From a virus: a stretch of DNA of 50,762 bases. Below are positions 7,434-16,500 of this stretch, piece after piece (position 1 is the stretch's first letter; the number at the start of each line of letters is the position of its first letter). The position numbers and the translations under genes are program-made. The notes under the pieces were generated by a model that was not told the DNA's origin, ran no database searches, and was given only the letters and a program-made list of their open reading frames with translations. The DNA lies in the IMG/VR virus record IMGVR_UViG_3300023104_000006, positions 1 to 50,762 of that record. One strand, given 5' to 3'.

Positions 7434-8720
7434 ATGAACTTAAAAGATTTTAAAGTATTGTCCAAAGAGGCATACGAAGCTCTCTCGGAAAGAGAACAAG
7501 TAAAGTACGAGATCAACCTGGAGGCTTACAAAGAAGCTGAAAACACCAAGTTGGTTAATGAGGCCGTGAAATTGGCTATTGAAGCACAGCGCGAAGAAGC
7601 AAAATCGGAGGTTGAGAAACTTATTGCCGCTATTAAGTCGGAAAACAAAGAAGAACTTGACAAATTATCCGAGGCCAACAAAGCCAAGTTAGAAGAAGTT
7701 GAAGCCGCTATGAAGCGTGCTAAAATTGGCGAGGCTAACATCCGCATGAAGGGTTTTAGCGAGCATATCATTGAAAAACTTTCTACTGATGAAGGTGAAG
7801 CAATGATCAAGGCTTTCTTCTCTGGCCAGCGCGAAAAGTTCAACATGGAAATGAACGATGGAGAAATCAAAGCTCTTGGTGTGCCAACTGGTGGAACCGC
7901 ACCGCAGTTTACTTCTATTGTAGGTCCCGGCCACGATGATTTTCACGCACGCCAAATTATACCTGTTTTTCCAACAAGTACCGACCTCGTAAAGTTCATT
8001 CAGTACGTGGTTGATGGTTCTGCAACAGGTTTCGCTACAGTTGCTGCTGGTGGTCAAAAGCCGTTTACGGGTTACATTGGCACTTCAAAAGAAGCTCCTG
8101 TTCGTAAAATTGCAGGGTTGCTCGACGTACAGGACGAGTTGATGGATGACGTTGTAGGTTTCCGCGCTTGGATTGCTTACGAGCTACCAAAGGCTTACAT
8201 GGATGCTGAAGATTTGCAAATATTCAAGGGTGATGGCACCGGGACTAACCTATTAGGCTTATGGACACAGGCTGGTGCGCAAACATTCCCACAAGGAACC
8301 GTAACAGCGGCTTCTAATGCTATCGATAAAATAATTGCAGGGATCACACAGGTTCGTAAATTAAAACGCGGCACATCGGCTGTAACAATTTCTGCCGTGC
8401 AATGGCAAGAAATTTTGATCAACAAGAGCACAACCAAAGAATACACCTATCCAATTGTTTTAGATGCTAACGGCGTTATGCGCATCGGTGGCGTGCCTAT
8501 CTTCTGGTCAAACGTATTCCTTGATAACGAAGGCTTAGTAGGCGACTTCGCGCGTGGTACTGCTATTTTCCAACGCAAAGCCATGACAATTGGTTACTTT
8601 GATCAAAACAAGGACAACGTGGAGAAAAATGTGGTGACAATTCGTTTGGAAGGCCGTATCGCCCTTCCTATTTACTTCCCTGAAGCATTCAAAAGGTTAT
8701 CGTTTACCATTACCACTTAA
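7434..8720 (+). CDS. Major capsid protein (HK97 fold)
   Basis: Residues about 10-100 are a charged coiled coil (delta/scaffold domain). Residues about 140-428 have the HK97-fold pattern: VPTGGTAPQF before the core, the N-arm with FPTSTDLVKF, then KIAGLLDVQDELMDDV and a glycine-rich GDGTGTNLLGL loop, and a C-terminal VTIRLEGRIALPIYFPEAF. This shell protein assembles with the portal and is trimmed by the adjacent protease. It follows the protease gene by 2 bp and ends at a strong terminator, so it is probably the end of a head transcript. Confidence 0.93.
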   Translation: MNLKDFKVLSKEAYEALSEREQVKYEINLEAYKEAENTKLVNEAVKLAIEAQREEAKSEVEKLIAAIKSENKEELDKLSEANKAKLEEVEAAMKRAKIGEANIRMKGFSEHIIEKLSTDEGEAMIKAFFSGQREKFNMEMNDGEIKALGVPTGGTAPQFTSIVGPGHDDFHARQIIPVFPTSTDLVKFIQYVVDGSATGFATVAAGGQKPFTGYIGTSKEAPVRKIAGLLDVQDELMDDVVGFRAWIAYELPKAYMDAEDLQIFKGDGTGTNLLGLWTQAGAQTFPQGTVTAASNAIDKIIAGITQVRKLKRGTSAVTISAVQWQEILINKSTTKEYTYPIVLDANGVMRIGGVPIFWSNVFLDNEGLVGDFARGTAIFQRKAMTIGYFDQNKDNVEKNVVTIRLEGRIALPIYFPEAFKRLSFTITT

Positions 8721-8744
8721 TCTTCTGTTGTAGTTTTCATATAG

Positions 8745-8774
8745 CCCTGGTAGTTAATTCTATCAGGGTTTTTT
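8745..8774 (+). terminator. Intrinsic terminator after the capsid gene
   Basis: The stem CCCTGGTAG / CTATCAGGG (one G-T pair, loop TTAATT) is followed by six T residues. Confidence 0.85.
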
Positions 8775-8776
8775 AT

Positions 8777-8784
8777 TACATTTG
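8777..8784 (+). promoter_or_regulatory. -7 element fused to the connector start codon
   Basis: TACATTTG matches TAnnTTTG and ends 4 bp before the ATG at 8789, directly behind the capsid terminator. The expected -33 position holds no TTG. Confidence 0.45.
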
Positions 8785-8788
8785 AATA

Positions 8789-9259
8789 ATGAACGAAGGA
8801 CAGAACGTAATATCATTAGATGCTGCAAAGAATGTACTTGCAGTTGACTTTAGCGACGATGACGAGCAAATAGCTTTGTTGATTGATACCGCCGTTTCTA
8901 TGGTTGAGAAATACACGGATCATATGCTTTATTGGCGTGAAAAAACATGGAATGCTACATCTCGTGAGGTTTGTATATCCTCTTATCCTATTAGGGACAT
9001 ATCTGCTACCTATAATGATGAACCAACTGTATTCGGAATACGGTACGGGTCGTTAACCACATATGTAAGTTGCCAGTGCGGTTCAATAATATCAGCTACG
9101 GTCGGATATGAAGACATTAGCCAAATACCATCACCGTTAATATCTGCATGTTATAAGATAATAACTTATTTGTACCAGAATAAAGATAATTACACCGCTA
9201 CATTGCCAACCGATGTGCAAATATTATTAAACCAATGGCGCAGATCCGCAACAATATAA
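8789..9259 (+). CDS. Head-tail connector (gp6-like)
   Basis: The protein starts with a helical segment of the form ISLDAAKNVLAVDFSDDDEQIALLI-type spacing followed by VEKYTDHMLYW, the recognisable start of gp6/gp15-like connector proteins that form a ring under the portal. The rest is mixed, with a C-terminal helix. 156 aa fits the family. It opens the neck gene run (connector, adaptor, gp10-like) in the order usual for siphoviruses. Confidence 0.8.
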   Translation: MNEGQNVISLDAAKNVLAVDFSDDDEQIALLIDTAVSMVEKYTDHMLYWREKTWNATSREVCISSYPIRDISATYNDEPTVFGIRYGSLTTYVSCQCGSIISATVGYEDISQIPSPLISACYKIITYLYQNKDNYTATLPTDVQILLNQWRRSATI

Positions 9260-9597
9260 AGTCATACGATCCGGGATTATTCCGGTTTGCCATAGAGTTT
9301 TGGGCGCACGATGCTATTCCTGATGATAGCGGTGGCACAGACTTAACATTTAACGGGTTATTACGAACCCGTGCCGTACGTGAAGAAATAAGAGAGGGCA
9401 GTCAATTAGCTATTGTGGCAGGGGCATCTTTACTTAATCAGGATTGCTACTTTGTTATTCGCAACCGCAAATGGTTCTACCCGGCTAAAGACATGCAAAT
9501 TAGGGTAGATGGCGAAGCTTATGTGCTTAGTGCGGTAGTGCCAATAAACAATCCAGTTACTTATCTGAAGTTATTGTGCATTAAAACACCTATATGA
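9235..9597 (+). CDS. Head-tail adaptor / stopper protein
   Basis: This 120-aa, strand-rich protein has the shape of phage head-tail joining proteins (SPP1 gp16-like): an N-terminal FRFAIEFWAHDAIPDDSGG strand-turn, and a later AGASLLNQDCYFVIRNR pair. It should seal the connector and bind the tail. It begins 25 bp inside the connector gene at ATG 9235 and ends 4 bp inside the next gene, so translation is coupled. Confidence 0.75.
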   Translation: MAQIRNNIKSYDPGLFRFAIEFWAHDAIPDDSGGTDLTFNGLLRTRAVREEIREGSQLAIVAGASLLNQDCYFVIRNRKWFYPAKDMQIRVDGEAYVLSAVVPINNPVTYLKLLCIKTPI

Positions 9598-10004
9598 ATA
9601 TTACCGGTATAGATAAAGCAATGCGTGACCTGCAAAAGTTAGCAGAGGGAGCGCAAAGAGCCCAGCGCGCAGGTGAGAAACGTATAGCTGATAAGATTGC
9701 AGCAGAGGCGCAGGTGGCAGCACCGGGGTCACTTAGCGCAAAGATCAATGTAACACAAACAGAAACAAAAACTACTATTAACGGTGGTGATGATTTCAGC
9801 GCATGGGTAGAGTTTGGAACAGGTGAGAATGCAGCGTTGTTCTTAGCCAGCCAACCGCCCGAAGTTGTGGAAGAAGCGCGTAAGTTCTTTGTGAATGGGA
9901 AAGGACGCGGTGCAGCTAAGCCTTTTTTCTTTCCTTCTGTGTTTAGAAATATACCAAACTTGATACCGGCTGTAGAGGAGGAGTTGGGGAAGTTGCTTAA
10001 ATAG
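9594..10004 (+). CDS. HK97 gp10-like tail-completion protein
   Basis: The protein begins with a GIDKAMRDLQKLAE helix, continues with the AAPGSLSAKINV segment, then FSAWVEFGTG, the hallmark of HK97 gp10-like proteins, and ends with PFFFPSVFRN and a helical tail. These proteins take part in joining tail and head. 136 aa is typical. It is the last gene before a gap carrying the 22-bp repeat and a promoter box. Confidence 0.85.
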   Translation: MNITGIDKAMRDLQKLAEGAQRAQRAGEKRIADKIAAEAQVAAPGSLSAKINVTQTETKTTINGGDDFSAWVEFGTGENAALFLASQPPEVVEEARKFFVNGKGRGAAKPFFFPSVFRNIPNLIPAVEEELGKLLK

Positions 10005-10026
10005 GTCATGATAAAAAGTTATAATG
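10005..10026 (+). repeat. 22-bp dispersed element, copy A
   Basis: The core ATGATAAAAAGTTATA (10008-10023) and three flanking bases on each side are identical, in opposite orientation, to 39728-39749. The core also occurs at 21998-22013. Here it lies 26 bp upstream of a TATATTTG box, exactly as in the tRNA-like gene promoter. Confidence 0.75.
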
Positions 10027-10049
10027 ACAAAATATTGATTTAAGCCTCC

Positions 10050-10057
10050 TATATTTG
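10050..10057 (+). promoter_or_regulatory. -7 element downstream of the dispersed repeat
   Basis: TATATTTG is a perfect -7 box but lacks a TTG 20 bp upstream; instead the repeat core ends 26 bp upstream. The first gene of the unit starts 35 bp further on. This layout suggests an activator-dependent promoter. Confidence 0.55.
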
Positions 10058-10092
10058 TCATAGGCAATTCAGCCAAATTAAAAGTTACGATA

Positions 10093-10386
10093 ATGCCAGA
10101 AAAGGTAAAGTTAACAGACCAGCAGGTCACTATTAATAAGTTCGCATTCTGCTTACTTAAACATTTCTCACCGAAAGTAAAGGTGCAGGATACACAGATT
10201 AAAATTCATGTAGAACAGTTGTCCACACAGGACTTTGAGTTCTTGGTTGATCTTAATAAATCTACAGGTGGATTGTTAGGGTTAAATGTTTCCCGCTCGG
10301 CAAAGGGCTTGTGTTTGTTAATTGGGGTCGCTCAATTGCAAGACGTACCTGATTTTTTGATGAAGTATAAAAGGGAGGGTAAGTAA
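10093..10386 (+). CDS. Hypothetical protein, 97 aa
   Basis: The family is not recognised. It has mixed alpha/beta content with no membrane segment or known motif. It is the first gene of a three-gene group of small soluble proteins inserted between the neck and the tail genes. The stop overlaps the next start by one base (TAATG). Confidence 0.65.
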   Translation: MPEKVKLTDQQVTINKFAFCLLKHFSPKVKVQDTQIKIHVEQLSTQDFEFLVDLNKSTGGLLGLNVSRSAKGLCLLIGVAQLQDVPDFLMKYKREGK

Positions 10387-10625
10387 TGATAACAGCAGTA
10401 AGAATAAACAGTAAAGAGCAATTCGACATAGTAGTTGATTATAACGACAGTAACGGGTTTAAAATGATTGGGGGCGTAAATCATATTTACCATGTCAATC
10501 GTAACTGTGTTGAAATCGGGTCTCACTTTCAATGCTTTAATGAGTGGTTGTCTCCATTGTCTTTTGATAGGCATATCATAAGTTTTACAGCTTTTGAAGC
10601 TGCTTGTTTAACCTTAATGAATTAG
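10386..10625 (+). CDS. Hypothetical protein, 79 aa
   Basis: A short strand-rich protein with several His and aromatic residues (NHIYHVNRNCVEI). No family is recognised. It is coupled to the preceding gene by a one-base stop-start overlap, so the two may work together. Confidence 0.6.
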   Translation: MITAVRINSKEQFDIVVDYNDSNGFKMIGGVNHIYHVNRNCVEIGSHFQCFNEWLSPLSFDRHIISFTAFEAACLTLMN

Positions 10626-10629
10626 AAAC

Positions 10630-10872
10630 ATGTCTAAGAAATCAATTATTGAAAGAGATAAAACAGCAAGGTACACTTCAAAACTGAACCAGATCTACGG
10701 TAAAAATGACGAACAGAAAGAAGAAGAAATGATTTTTTGGGGTCATGCTCCATCAGCCAATTCAATTCCTTATGAGGAACGTATTTGTGGTGAAAATTGC
10801 GACTGTAAAACTGGTGAAGATTGCTACGGCGATGCTGCTTTAAATCTAATCAAAAAATTGGAAAATAAATAA
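10630..10872 (+). CDS. Hypothetical Cys-rich protein, 80 aa
   Basis: It has an N-terminal basic stretch, an acidic middle, and a cysteine cluster CGENCDCKTGEDC near residues 53-65 that could bind a metal. The spacing does not match a zinc finger I know. It is the last gene before a strong terminator, closing this small accessory unit. Confidence 0.6.
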   Translation: MSKKSIIERDKTARYTSKLNQIYGKNDEQKEEEMIFWGHAPSANSIPYEERICGENCDCKTGEDCYGDAALNLIKKLENK

Positions 10873-10901
10873 CATACATTTTTCTTAATTTTTAAAGGGT
10901 G

Positions 10902-10936
10902 AGCCGTACAGTCGTGATGATTGAACGGCTTTTTTT
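10902..10936 (+). terminator. Intrinsic terminator
   Basis: The stem AGCCGT(A)CAGTC / GATTG(A)ACGGCT with loop GTGAT (10902-10930) is followed by a run of T residues. Confidence 0.85.
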
Positions 10937-10954
10937 ATTTCAATCATTTTTTAC

Positions 10955-10962
10955 TACATTTA
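10955..10962 (+). promoter_or_regulatory. Possible -7 element fused to the tail-unit start codon
   Basis: TACATTTA ends 4 bp before ATG 10967, the same arrangement as before the portal gene. Confidence 0.4.
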
Positions 10963-10966
10963 CACC

Positions 10967-11392
10967 ATGCCAATACTTAATCCGAATAAATACCTACGCA
11001 CCGCCTATGTGGAAGCACTGCGGCCGGCGTTAACGGGTGTTAATGTATGGGCTAAGAAAATACCCAAGGATGTAAAGCCGGTGCCACAGAGGTACGTACT
11101 CATAACCAGCCAAACAAAATCCCGTACTGAAGTTAGTAAAGGTTGTTACGAATGGTTGTGTAGTATCACTGTAGATGTTGTTAACGTTAATTTGGCCGGT
11201 TATGCTAAGCCAGAGAATAACGATGATTACGAAGAAACGATAATTGACACAATTGAATCAGGTATAGTGGTGCCATTCTTTCAGGTAAAATCTTATGACT
11301 TTATAGATAGCATAGATTTGGATATTGAAACACCAGCACAGAGTTTAGAGAGGCGTGTTATAGTTTATCAACATTGGTTATGCCAGCGGTAG
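10967..11392 (+). CDS. Tail terminator / tail-completion protein
   Basis: It begins with a NPNKYLRTAYVEALRPAL helix and continues with alternating strands (RYVLITSQTK, CYEWLCSITVDVV), an arrangement like DUF3168/gp17-type tail terminators that cap the tail tube and join it to the head. 141 aa fits. Position before the tail-tube and tape-measure genes supports the call. Sequence identity alone is not decisive. Confidence 0.6.
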   Translation: MPILNPNKYLRTAYVEALRPALTGVNVWAKKIPKDVKPVPQRYVLITSQTKSRTEVSKGCYEWLCSITVDVVNVNLAGYAKPENNDDYEETIIDTIESGIVVPFFQVKSYDFIDSIDLDIETPAQSLERRVIVYQHWLCQR

Positions 11393-11862
11393 CAGGGAGT
11401 ATATTAGGGCTTAAAGCCAACGGTGCGTTTGTTAGTTGCGAACTAAGTTGTTCGATCAACTTTGACCGTGAATTATTACCAGCAACCGCAGTTGATAGTG
11501 GTGGATGGAAAGAGTTTATATATTCTGTTCGGTCGTGGTCTGTTAGCGTGAATGGTAACCTATTGCTTGAAGCAGTGGGAAGCGATATAAAGTCATTCCT
11601 AAATGCAGGTTATTTCGAGTCACGTACCATTTACATTCAATTCAGTACACGGCCATCGAGCGATATACAATTAGTGTTTTCGGGAACTGCTTTGTTTCAG
11701 TCTGCAGATATAACAGGCGCGAATACAGGTAAAGCGAATTGGAATGCAAAGCTACAGGGAAGCGGCAAGTTGGCAATGACATTTCAGGATTATTCTTTGT
11801 TAATTGATGCTATGCCTCCGGAATCCGATTACCCGACTACAATAGATCAAGATGTAATATGA
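11380..11862 (+). CDS. Tail-tube-like structural protein
   Basis: It begins MPAVAGSILGLKANGAFVSCELSC, with ATG 11380 as start inside the previous gene. It shares its layout with the protein at 12205: a short N-terminal GxxxGL/V segment, then SCELSCSINFD-type strands, a SW-(S/D)-V-(N/D)-(V/G) strand, and a late VFSGTALFQSADITGA / YSGAAILTSFNITAGA strand. That pattern fits a phage major tail protein. With the second copy downstream it may be the tube protein or a paralogue such as an Ig-like decoration. Confidence 0.65.
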   Translation: MPAVAGSILGLKANGAFVSCELSCSINFDRELLPATAVDSGGWKEFIYSVRSWSVSVNGNLLLEAVGSDIKSFLNAGYFESRTIYIQFSTRPSSDIQLVFSGTALFQSADITGANTGKANWNAKLQGSGKLAMTFQDYSLLIDAMPPESDYPTTIDQDVI

Positions 11863-12200
11863 TAGGCTCTGCATTCATACTCCACACCAATACATGGTCA
11901 TGCAGCAACGATGTAACTTATTCAGTCACTAATACTCCAGTGTTTGCTAAGCCCGGCGATATGGTGCCAGTATCGGTAAAACAGGGTCAGGAAATTAAAG
12001 TACGTGGACTATTCAGCCCTAACCAACCAATGCAAAAAGGCGAGCAGGTTGAGATAGCATTCAAAAACGAAGCAAACGAATCACAATATGCTTTCTCAGG
12101 CGAAGTGCAACATATTGGCGATGTATACACTATCATAAAAATATTCACAAAAACAGATAGAATTAAAGAAATATTGAGTAATATTACATTCAAAAATTAA
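11859..12200 (+). CDS. Hypothetical tail-region protein, 113 aa
   Basis: This strand-rich protein lies between two tail-tube-like genes and overlaps the first by 4 bp (ATGA). A run of beta segments (VPVSVKQGQEIKVRGLF, GEQVEIAFKN) suggests an Ig-like or carbohydrate-binding-like fold. No family is recognised. It may be a tail surface decoration. Confidence 0.6.
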   Translation: MIGSAFILHTNTWSCSNDVTYSVTNTPVFAKPGDMVPVSVKQGQEIKVRGLFSPNQPMQKGEQVEIAFKNEANESQYAFSGEVQHIGDVYTIIKIFTKTDRIKEILSNITFKN

Positions 12201-12204
12201 AGAC

Positions 12205-12678
12205 ATGGCAGATAGCAAAATACCAGGTAGTGTTTTTGGCGTTCAAATTGGCAATAAATGGCTTCAGTGCCAAGCAGAGGCTACTTTAAACACCACAGTT
12301 AACGTAACTGAAGATGAACTTTGTAAGGACTTTAGCGGCACATCAGGTGCAGATGCTATTCCATTTTTAACCCGCACTGCCGATTCAAGAGATTGGAGTA
12401 TTGATGTAAGTGGAGCTTTACTGAAAGATAGCTTTGCTGCAGCTAATGCTGATGTTGATTTGGGTAAGTTGTTCGTGGATGGTGCTGTCTATGTGGATAA
12501 TGTTTTATTCCGAACCGCGCTCAACCAAGACTCTGTTGATCACGATGTTATTTATTCGGGTGCCGCAATTTTAACGTCTTTCAATATAACCGCAGGAGCA
12601 ACCGGCGCAAATACCACTGCTGCTACGTTTACCGGAAATGGCGCGTTAACCCGTACTGTTACACCAGTAACCACATAA
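12205..12678 (+). CDS. Major tail protein (tail tube)
   Basis: 157 aa with the pattern of phage major tail proteins: N-terminal GSVFGVQIGNKWL, acidic TEDELCKDFSGT, a SRDWSIDVSG strand, and C-terminal YSGAAILTSFNITAG with a Thr-rich end. Hexameric rings of this protein should stack into the tail tube. It precedes the chaperone and tape-measure genes, as expected. Confidence 0.75.
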   Translation: MADSKIPGSVFGVQIGNKWLQCQAEATLNTTVNVTEDELCKDFSGTSGADAIPFLTRTADSRDWSIDVSGALLKDSFAAANADVDLGKLFVDGAVYVDNVLFRTALNQDSVDHDVIYSGAAILTSFNITAGATGANTTAATFTGNGALTRTVTPVTT

Positions 12679-12679
12679 T

Positions 12680-12859
12680 ATGAATACCTTAGTCGGCGTA
12701 ACAAAGGTTCGTAATGGCGTTTGGCATATTGCCTATGACCATTCATGTGAATGCGGATGTACTAAAAAGCGTTACACATTTACCATTAACCAAAAATCAG
12801 AACCAGCAAGGGCTACAGCGCAAAACAAAGTAGACGAACACTACAACCTGAATAAATGA
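12680..12859 (+). CDS. Small protein with a Cys motif, 59 aa
   Basis: It starts at ATG 12680, right after the tail-tube gene, and overlaps the next gene as ATGA. It has a HSCECGCTKKRYTF segment whose clustered Cys could bind a metal, and a basic C-terminal half. The family is not recognised. Confidence 0.65.
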   Translation: MNTLVGVTKVRNGVWHIAYDHSCECGCTKKRYTFTINQKSEPARATAQNKVDEHYNLNK

Positions 12860-13221
12860 ATATCACTATAAACAGTAATGAATACCCGCTTCAATGGGGT
12901 ATGGGTGCAATTGAATTGTATTGTGAAAAGATGGATTGTGATATTGATGGTTTATCATTGATAGACAATGCCCCCTCTCAAAAAGAAAGCGCAAAAGCTA
13001 TTGTTACATTGGTATTGTCTGCTATTCAAAATGGATGCGAGTTGGCCGGTAAGCCTTTCTCTGTAACATACCGCCAACTACAAGCCGCCTTTGATGAAAT
13101 GCCGCAGGATGATTTTAAGCTGATTATGGAGGATTTTACCAAAAGTAAATATCTGGGTAAAACTATACTGGAACACCTTTCCGCATCTGTTACTGAATCT
13201 GATAAAAAAAAAGAAGCGTAA
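12856..13221 (+). CDS. Tail assembly chaperone, short form (gpG-like)
   Basis: 121 aa with an N-terminal strand (ITINSNEYPLQWGMGAIELYC) and several helices, in the slot just before the tape measure where siphoviruses encode the chaperone that coats it. Near its end the codons AAA AAA AAA (13204-13212) form a slippery run. A -1 shift there keeps the frame open into the gene at 13254, giving a fused long form of about 219 aa, as in lambda G/GT. The short form ends at TAA 13219-13221. Confidence 0.82.
   Translation: MNITINSNEYPLQWGMGAIELYCEKMDCDIDGLSLIDNAPSQKESAKAIVTLVLSAIQNGCELAGKPFSVTYRQLQAAFDEMPQDDFKLIMEDFTKSKYLGKTILEHLSASVTESDKKKEA
13204..13212 (+). other. -1 programmed ribosomal frameshift site (A9)
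   Basis: Nine A residues in frame as three Lys codons give an A-AAA-AAA slippery heptamer. After a -1 slip the next codons are AGA AGC GTA ACA TTA and the frame stays open for 303 bases through the downstream chaperone part. Confidence 0.8.
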
Positions 13222-13253
13222 CATTATCTCAAATAATCCTGTATTGTTATGAA

Positions 13254-13514
13254 ATGAAAATGAAGCCTTTAGAAGTAAAGGCTTTGTTGTTGAAAGACTT
13301 TAACCTAATGCTAACAGGCTACATGCGTGCGGAGGAAAGAGAGTGGAACCGTACTCGTCACCTTATGAGTTTCATCCTTAATTACGGCGGTATGGGCTCT
13401 AAAGACTATCATACTCCACAATCAATCATGCCGTTAGATATGGACGCGGAAAACACCAAACGTATGATAACAACCATGAAGCAAGCTATTCAATTATTCA
13501 AAGAATTTAGGTAA
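13254..13514 (+). CDS. Tail assembly chaperone, frameshift-encoded C-terminal part (T-like)
   Basis: This frame is in -1 phase to the preceding gene and has no stop between the A9 slip site and position 13514, so it is most likely translated mainly as the C-terminal half of a G-T fusion. The part after the shift continues with a hydrophobic TLSQIILYCYEMKMK stretch. An ATG at 13254 could also permit separate translation. The protein is helical and ends 9 bp before the tape-measure gene, whose product the long form should recruit to the tail tube. Confidence 0.78.
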   Translation: MKMKPLEVKALLLKDFNLMLTGYMRAEEREWNRTRHLMSFILNYGGMGSKDYHTPQSIMPLDMDAENTKRMITTMKQAIQLFKEFR

Positions 13515-13523
13515 GTTTACAGC

Positions 13524-16500
13524 ATGGCAAAATTGGTTTATGAGATAGTCGGTGTAAATAGCCTCGGGCAGGCTACAAAGCAGGCCAATGCCGATTTATA
13601 TTCATTAGAACAATCCGCTGCGCGCACGAATGCCGCGATAGGTAAAGATATAACCTCTATTGCGCAACTTAAACGTGATATAGTTGAACTTAACAGGCAA
13701 AAGGTTAACATTATCGACGAGTCAAAACTTGCGCGTCAAAACAAACTTATACAGGAACTTGAGGCCGAATTAAAAAGGGCTGAAAACATAGGCAAGGTTG
13801 GTTTTGACAATGTTGGTGTTGCCATTAAAAAAACCGGTGATGAAGCAGAAAGAACACGGGAAAAGTTCAGGAAAATATATGAGCCAGGTGCATTTAAGGG
13901 GGTAACAACTGAGATACAAGGCGCCTCTAGCGAAGTAAAGGGCCTTGGAGGTGTATTTGGAGGACTGAGTGGAAGTATTCTAGGTTCTCTTGCACCACTC
14001 GCGCTTCTTACAGCAGGATTGGCGGCGGCAAAAGCTGTTTTCACTAATAATGTAAACCTTTCAGATGAGTTCGTTGACGTACAGCGTACTGCAAAATTGT
14101 CTGCTGAAGAGGTAGATGCGTTAGGCGATGCCCTTAAGCGAATAGACACACGTACGCCGCTTGCCGGTTTGCTTGATATAGCCTTCATTGGTGGTAGATT
14201 AGGAGTAGCTAAAAATGACATGGTGGGCTTTGTTACCACCGTAGATCAATTAGCAGTTGTTTTAAAGAAAGAGTTTCCGGGCGGAGCCGAAGCGGTTGCT
14301 AACTCTTTAGGTAAAATCATATCGGTTTATAAGATTACTCAACGCGAAGGTATAACGCTAGATCAGGCTTTAAAGAATACAGGTTCTGCATTTTTAGAGC
14401 TTGCACATAGTGGACAAGTAAACGTTCAATACCTTCAAGACTTTGCTCTTAGAACAGCGGGTATAGCTCAAATAGCTAAAATTTCCTTGCCCACAATGCT
14501 GGCTTACGGGGCTGTTTTATCCCAGGCTGGTATATCCGCACAAGTAGCTGGAACATCGTTAACTAGGTTAATATCAAATTTATCCACCAAAAGACAGGCA
14601 TTTTTTGCAATTGCTCAATTAGGAGATTCGACCTTAACAATTGAGAAATTTACAAACCTGATAAATACCGATACAAAAGCAGCGTTAGAGAGCTTTTTTA
14701 AAGGATTAAAGGCCGGTAATCCAACTCAAACGGAGTTCTCAGATCGTTTAAAAACACTCTCACTTACTACAGGCGCTGCAAAAAATGCTGTAATAGCATT
14801 AGCAGAGAATCAGGACGTATTATTTCAAAAAACTGCGCTTGCTAATAAAGCAAATGCAGAAGGAACAAGTGTGTCTCATAATTTTGAGTTGGCAAACAAT
14901 AGTCTTGCAGCTAGCATTGATAAAATTGGCAATTCCATTTCAAATGCTTTTACGAGTTCTTCTTTCGCCAGGTCAATTGCTAGTTTTTTAAACAGTATCA
15001 CATCTACTAAAAGTGAGGCTGCTGAGTTGGCAGAAGTCTTACAAAGAAACAAGCATGCAAATGAACAATTAGAGGCTTCTCTAAAGCCATTAGTGAATCG
15101 GTATGACGAACTAAAGGGGAAAAGTAAACTAACTACTGCTGAACAAACGGAATTACGAGATATTACAGCGAAGATTGGTGTTTTATTACCCAACGTAACC
15201 ACTAAATTTGATGAGTACGGAAACTCTCTTGATATTAACCGCAAAAAAATTAACGATTTAACAAAAGCGCAAAGAGAACTACTTTTAGCGCAAAACCGTG
15301 GAGTTGTTAAGAAAGCAAACGATTTATTTAATGTACAGGAACAGCCAAAGGCCATTATTCAAAACGCCCTTGCTGGTGCCTTTGGTGAAGATGATAAAGG
15401 AAGATTAAGAGATCAATTAATCCAAGTATTAGGCAGACAATACGAACTAGCTAAAACAATACGTGACGTTGGTGGAAAATTAACTAAATCACAACAAGGC
15501 GTAATTGATTATTTTGAAAAATTAGATAAAGCACGAAAGCCGACTAAAACAACACCTACTATTACGGGAGATGGCACAGAAACAATATTGCCAGATGATG
15601 GTGTAAGAACTATAGATGATATTAAAGCCGATATTAAGCGTGTTACTGACTTAAAAAAACCACTTGATGTTGCTTCTAAACAATACAAAGAATATTTATT
15701 ACAACTTAAGGGGTTCAAGGCTGAACTAAAGGCGGCAATGGGCTCCGATCTGGGATCCGGTAGGGTTCAACAAACAATAGTTAAAGAAGTAAACCTTAGG
15801 CAGCAGTTAGATGATATAATAAACAAAGCTAAAACATCAGCTACTGAATCAGGATTAACGGGCTATGCTTTAGAAATTAAACAGATTGAGAACAGATACC
15901 TATCTCTTAATCGTGAAATTAATAAATTTATCACAAACGTTCAGGCTCAAGAAAGGCTTTATAAAAAAACAGGTGGTAAACAGGGTATATCAAATAGTGC
16001 GGGAAACGCGCTTATATCTGAAGCACAATCGACTAAGGCAGGCCTTGTTTCACCTTTTAACAAAGAGATTGGCGATGCGTCCATCAAAGAAGCCGAACGG
16101 GTCGCCAATGAGATACAGCGCATTAATAATGAGTTTGGCGTTAAATCGCAAGAGAGCAAAGGGCGTGAATTAGCTGTAATACAAGCTCGTTATGATGCAG
16201 AAGTTGTAAAAGCTAAAGGCAATGCTGAAATACTAACCGCTCTGGATGCTGGCCGATTAACGGCTATTGAAGCTATTAACGCTAAGTATGAAGCCATACA
16301 AGCCGATCTCCAAAGTAAGATATTAGGCATTCAAGAAACTACCATAGCTACACTCACCGGCCGCGAAGAAGAACAAACCACTAAAATACAGAAAGAGTGG
16401 GAAACTAGAAGGCGGGCATTAAATGGCTACTATGCCGATTTATTAAAGATAGCGAGTGCGAGTAACTTTAACGTAACCGGTGCGGGTGTAAACCTGAACG

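Noticed and set aside
7526-7870. Minus-strand frames over the capsid gene
   Set aside because: They mirror the coiled-coil codons of the capsid delta domain and have no promoter; the capsid gene on the plus strand explains the region.
13254-13514. Independent gene separate from the tail chaperone
   Set aside because: An ATG is present, but the open -1 frame and A9 slip site make the frameshift fusion the better explanation; independent initiation is only an added possibility.
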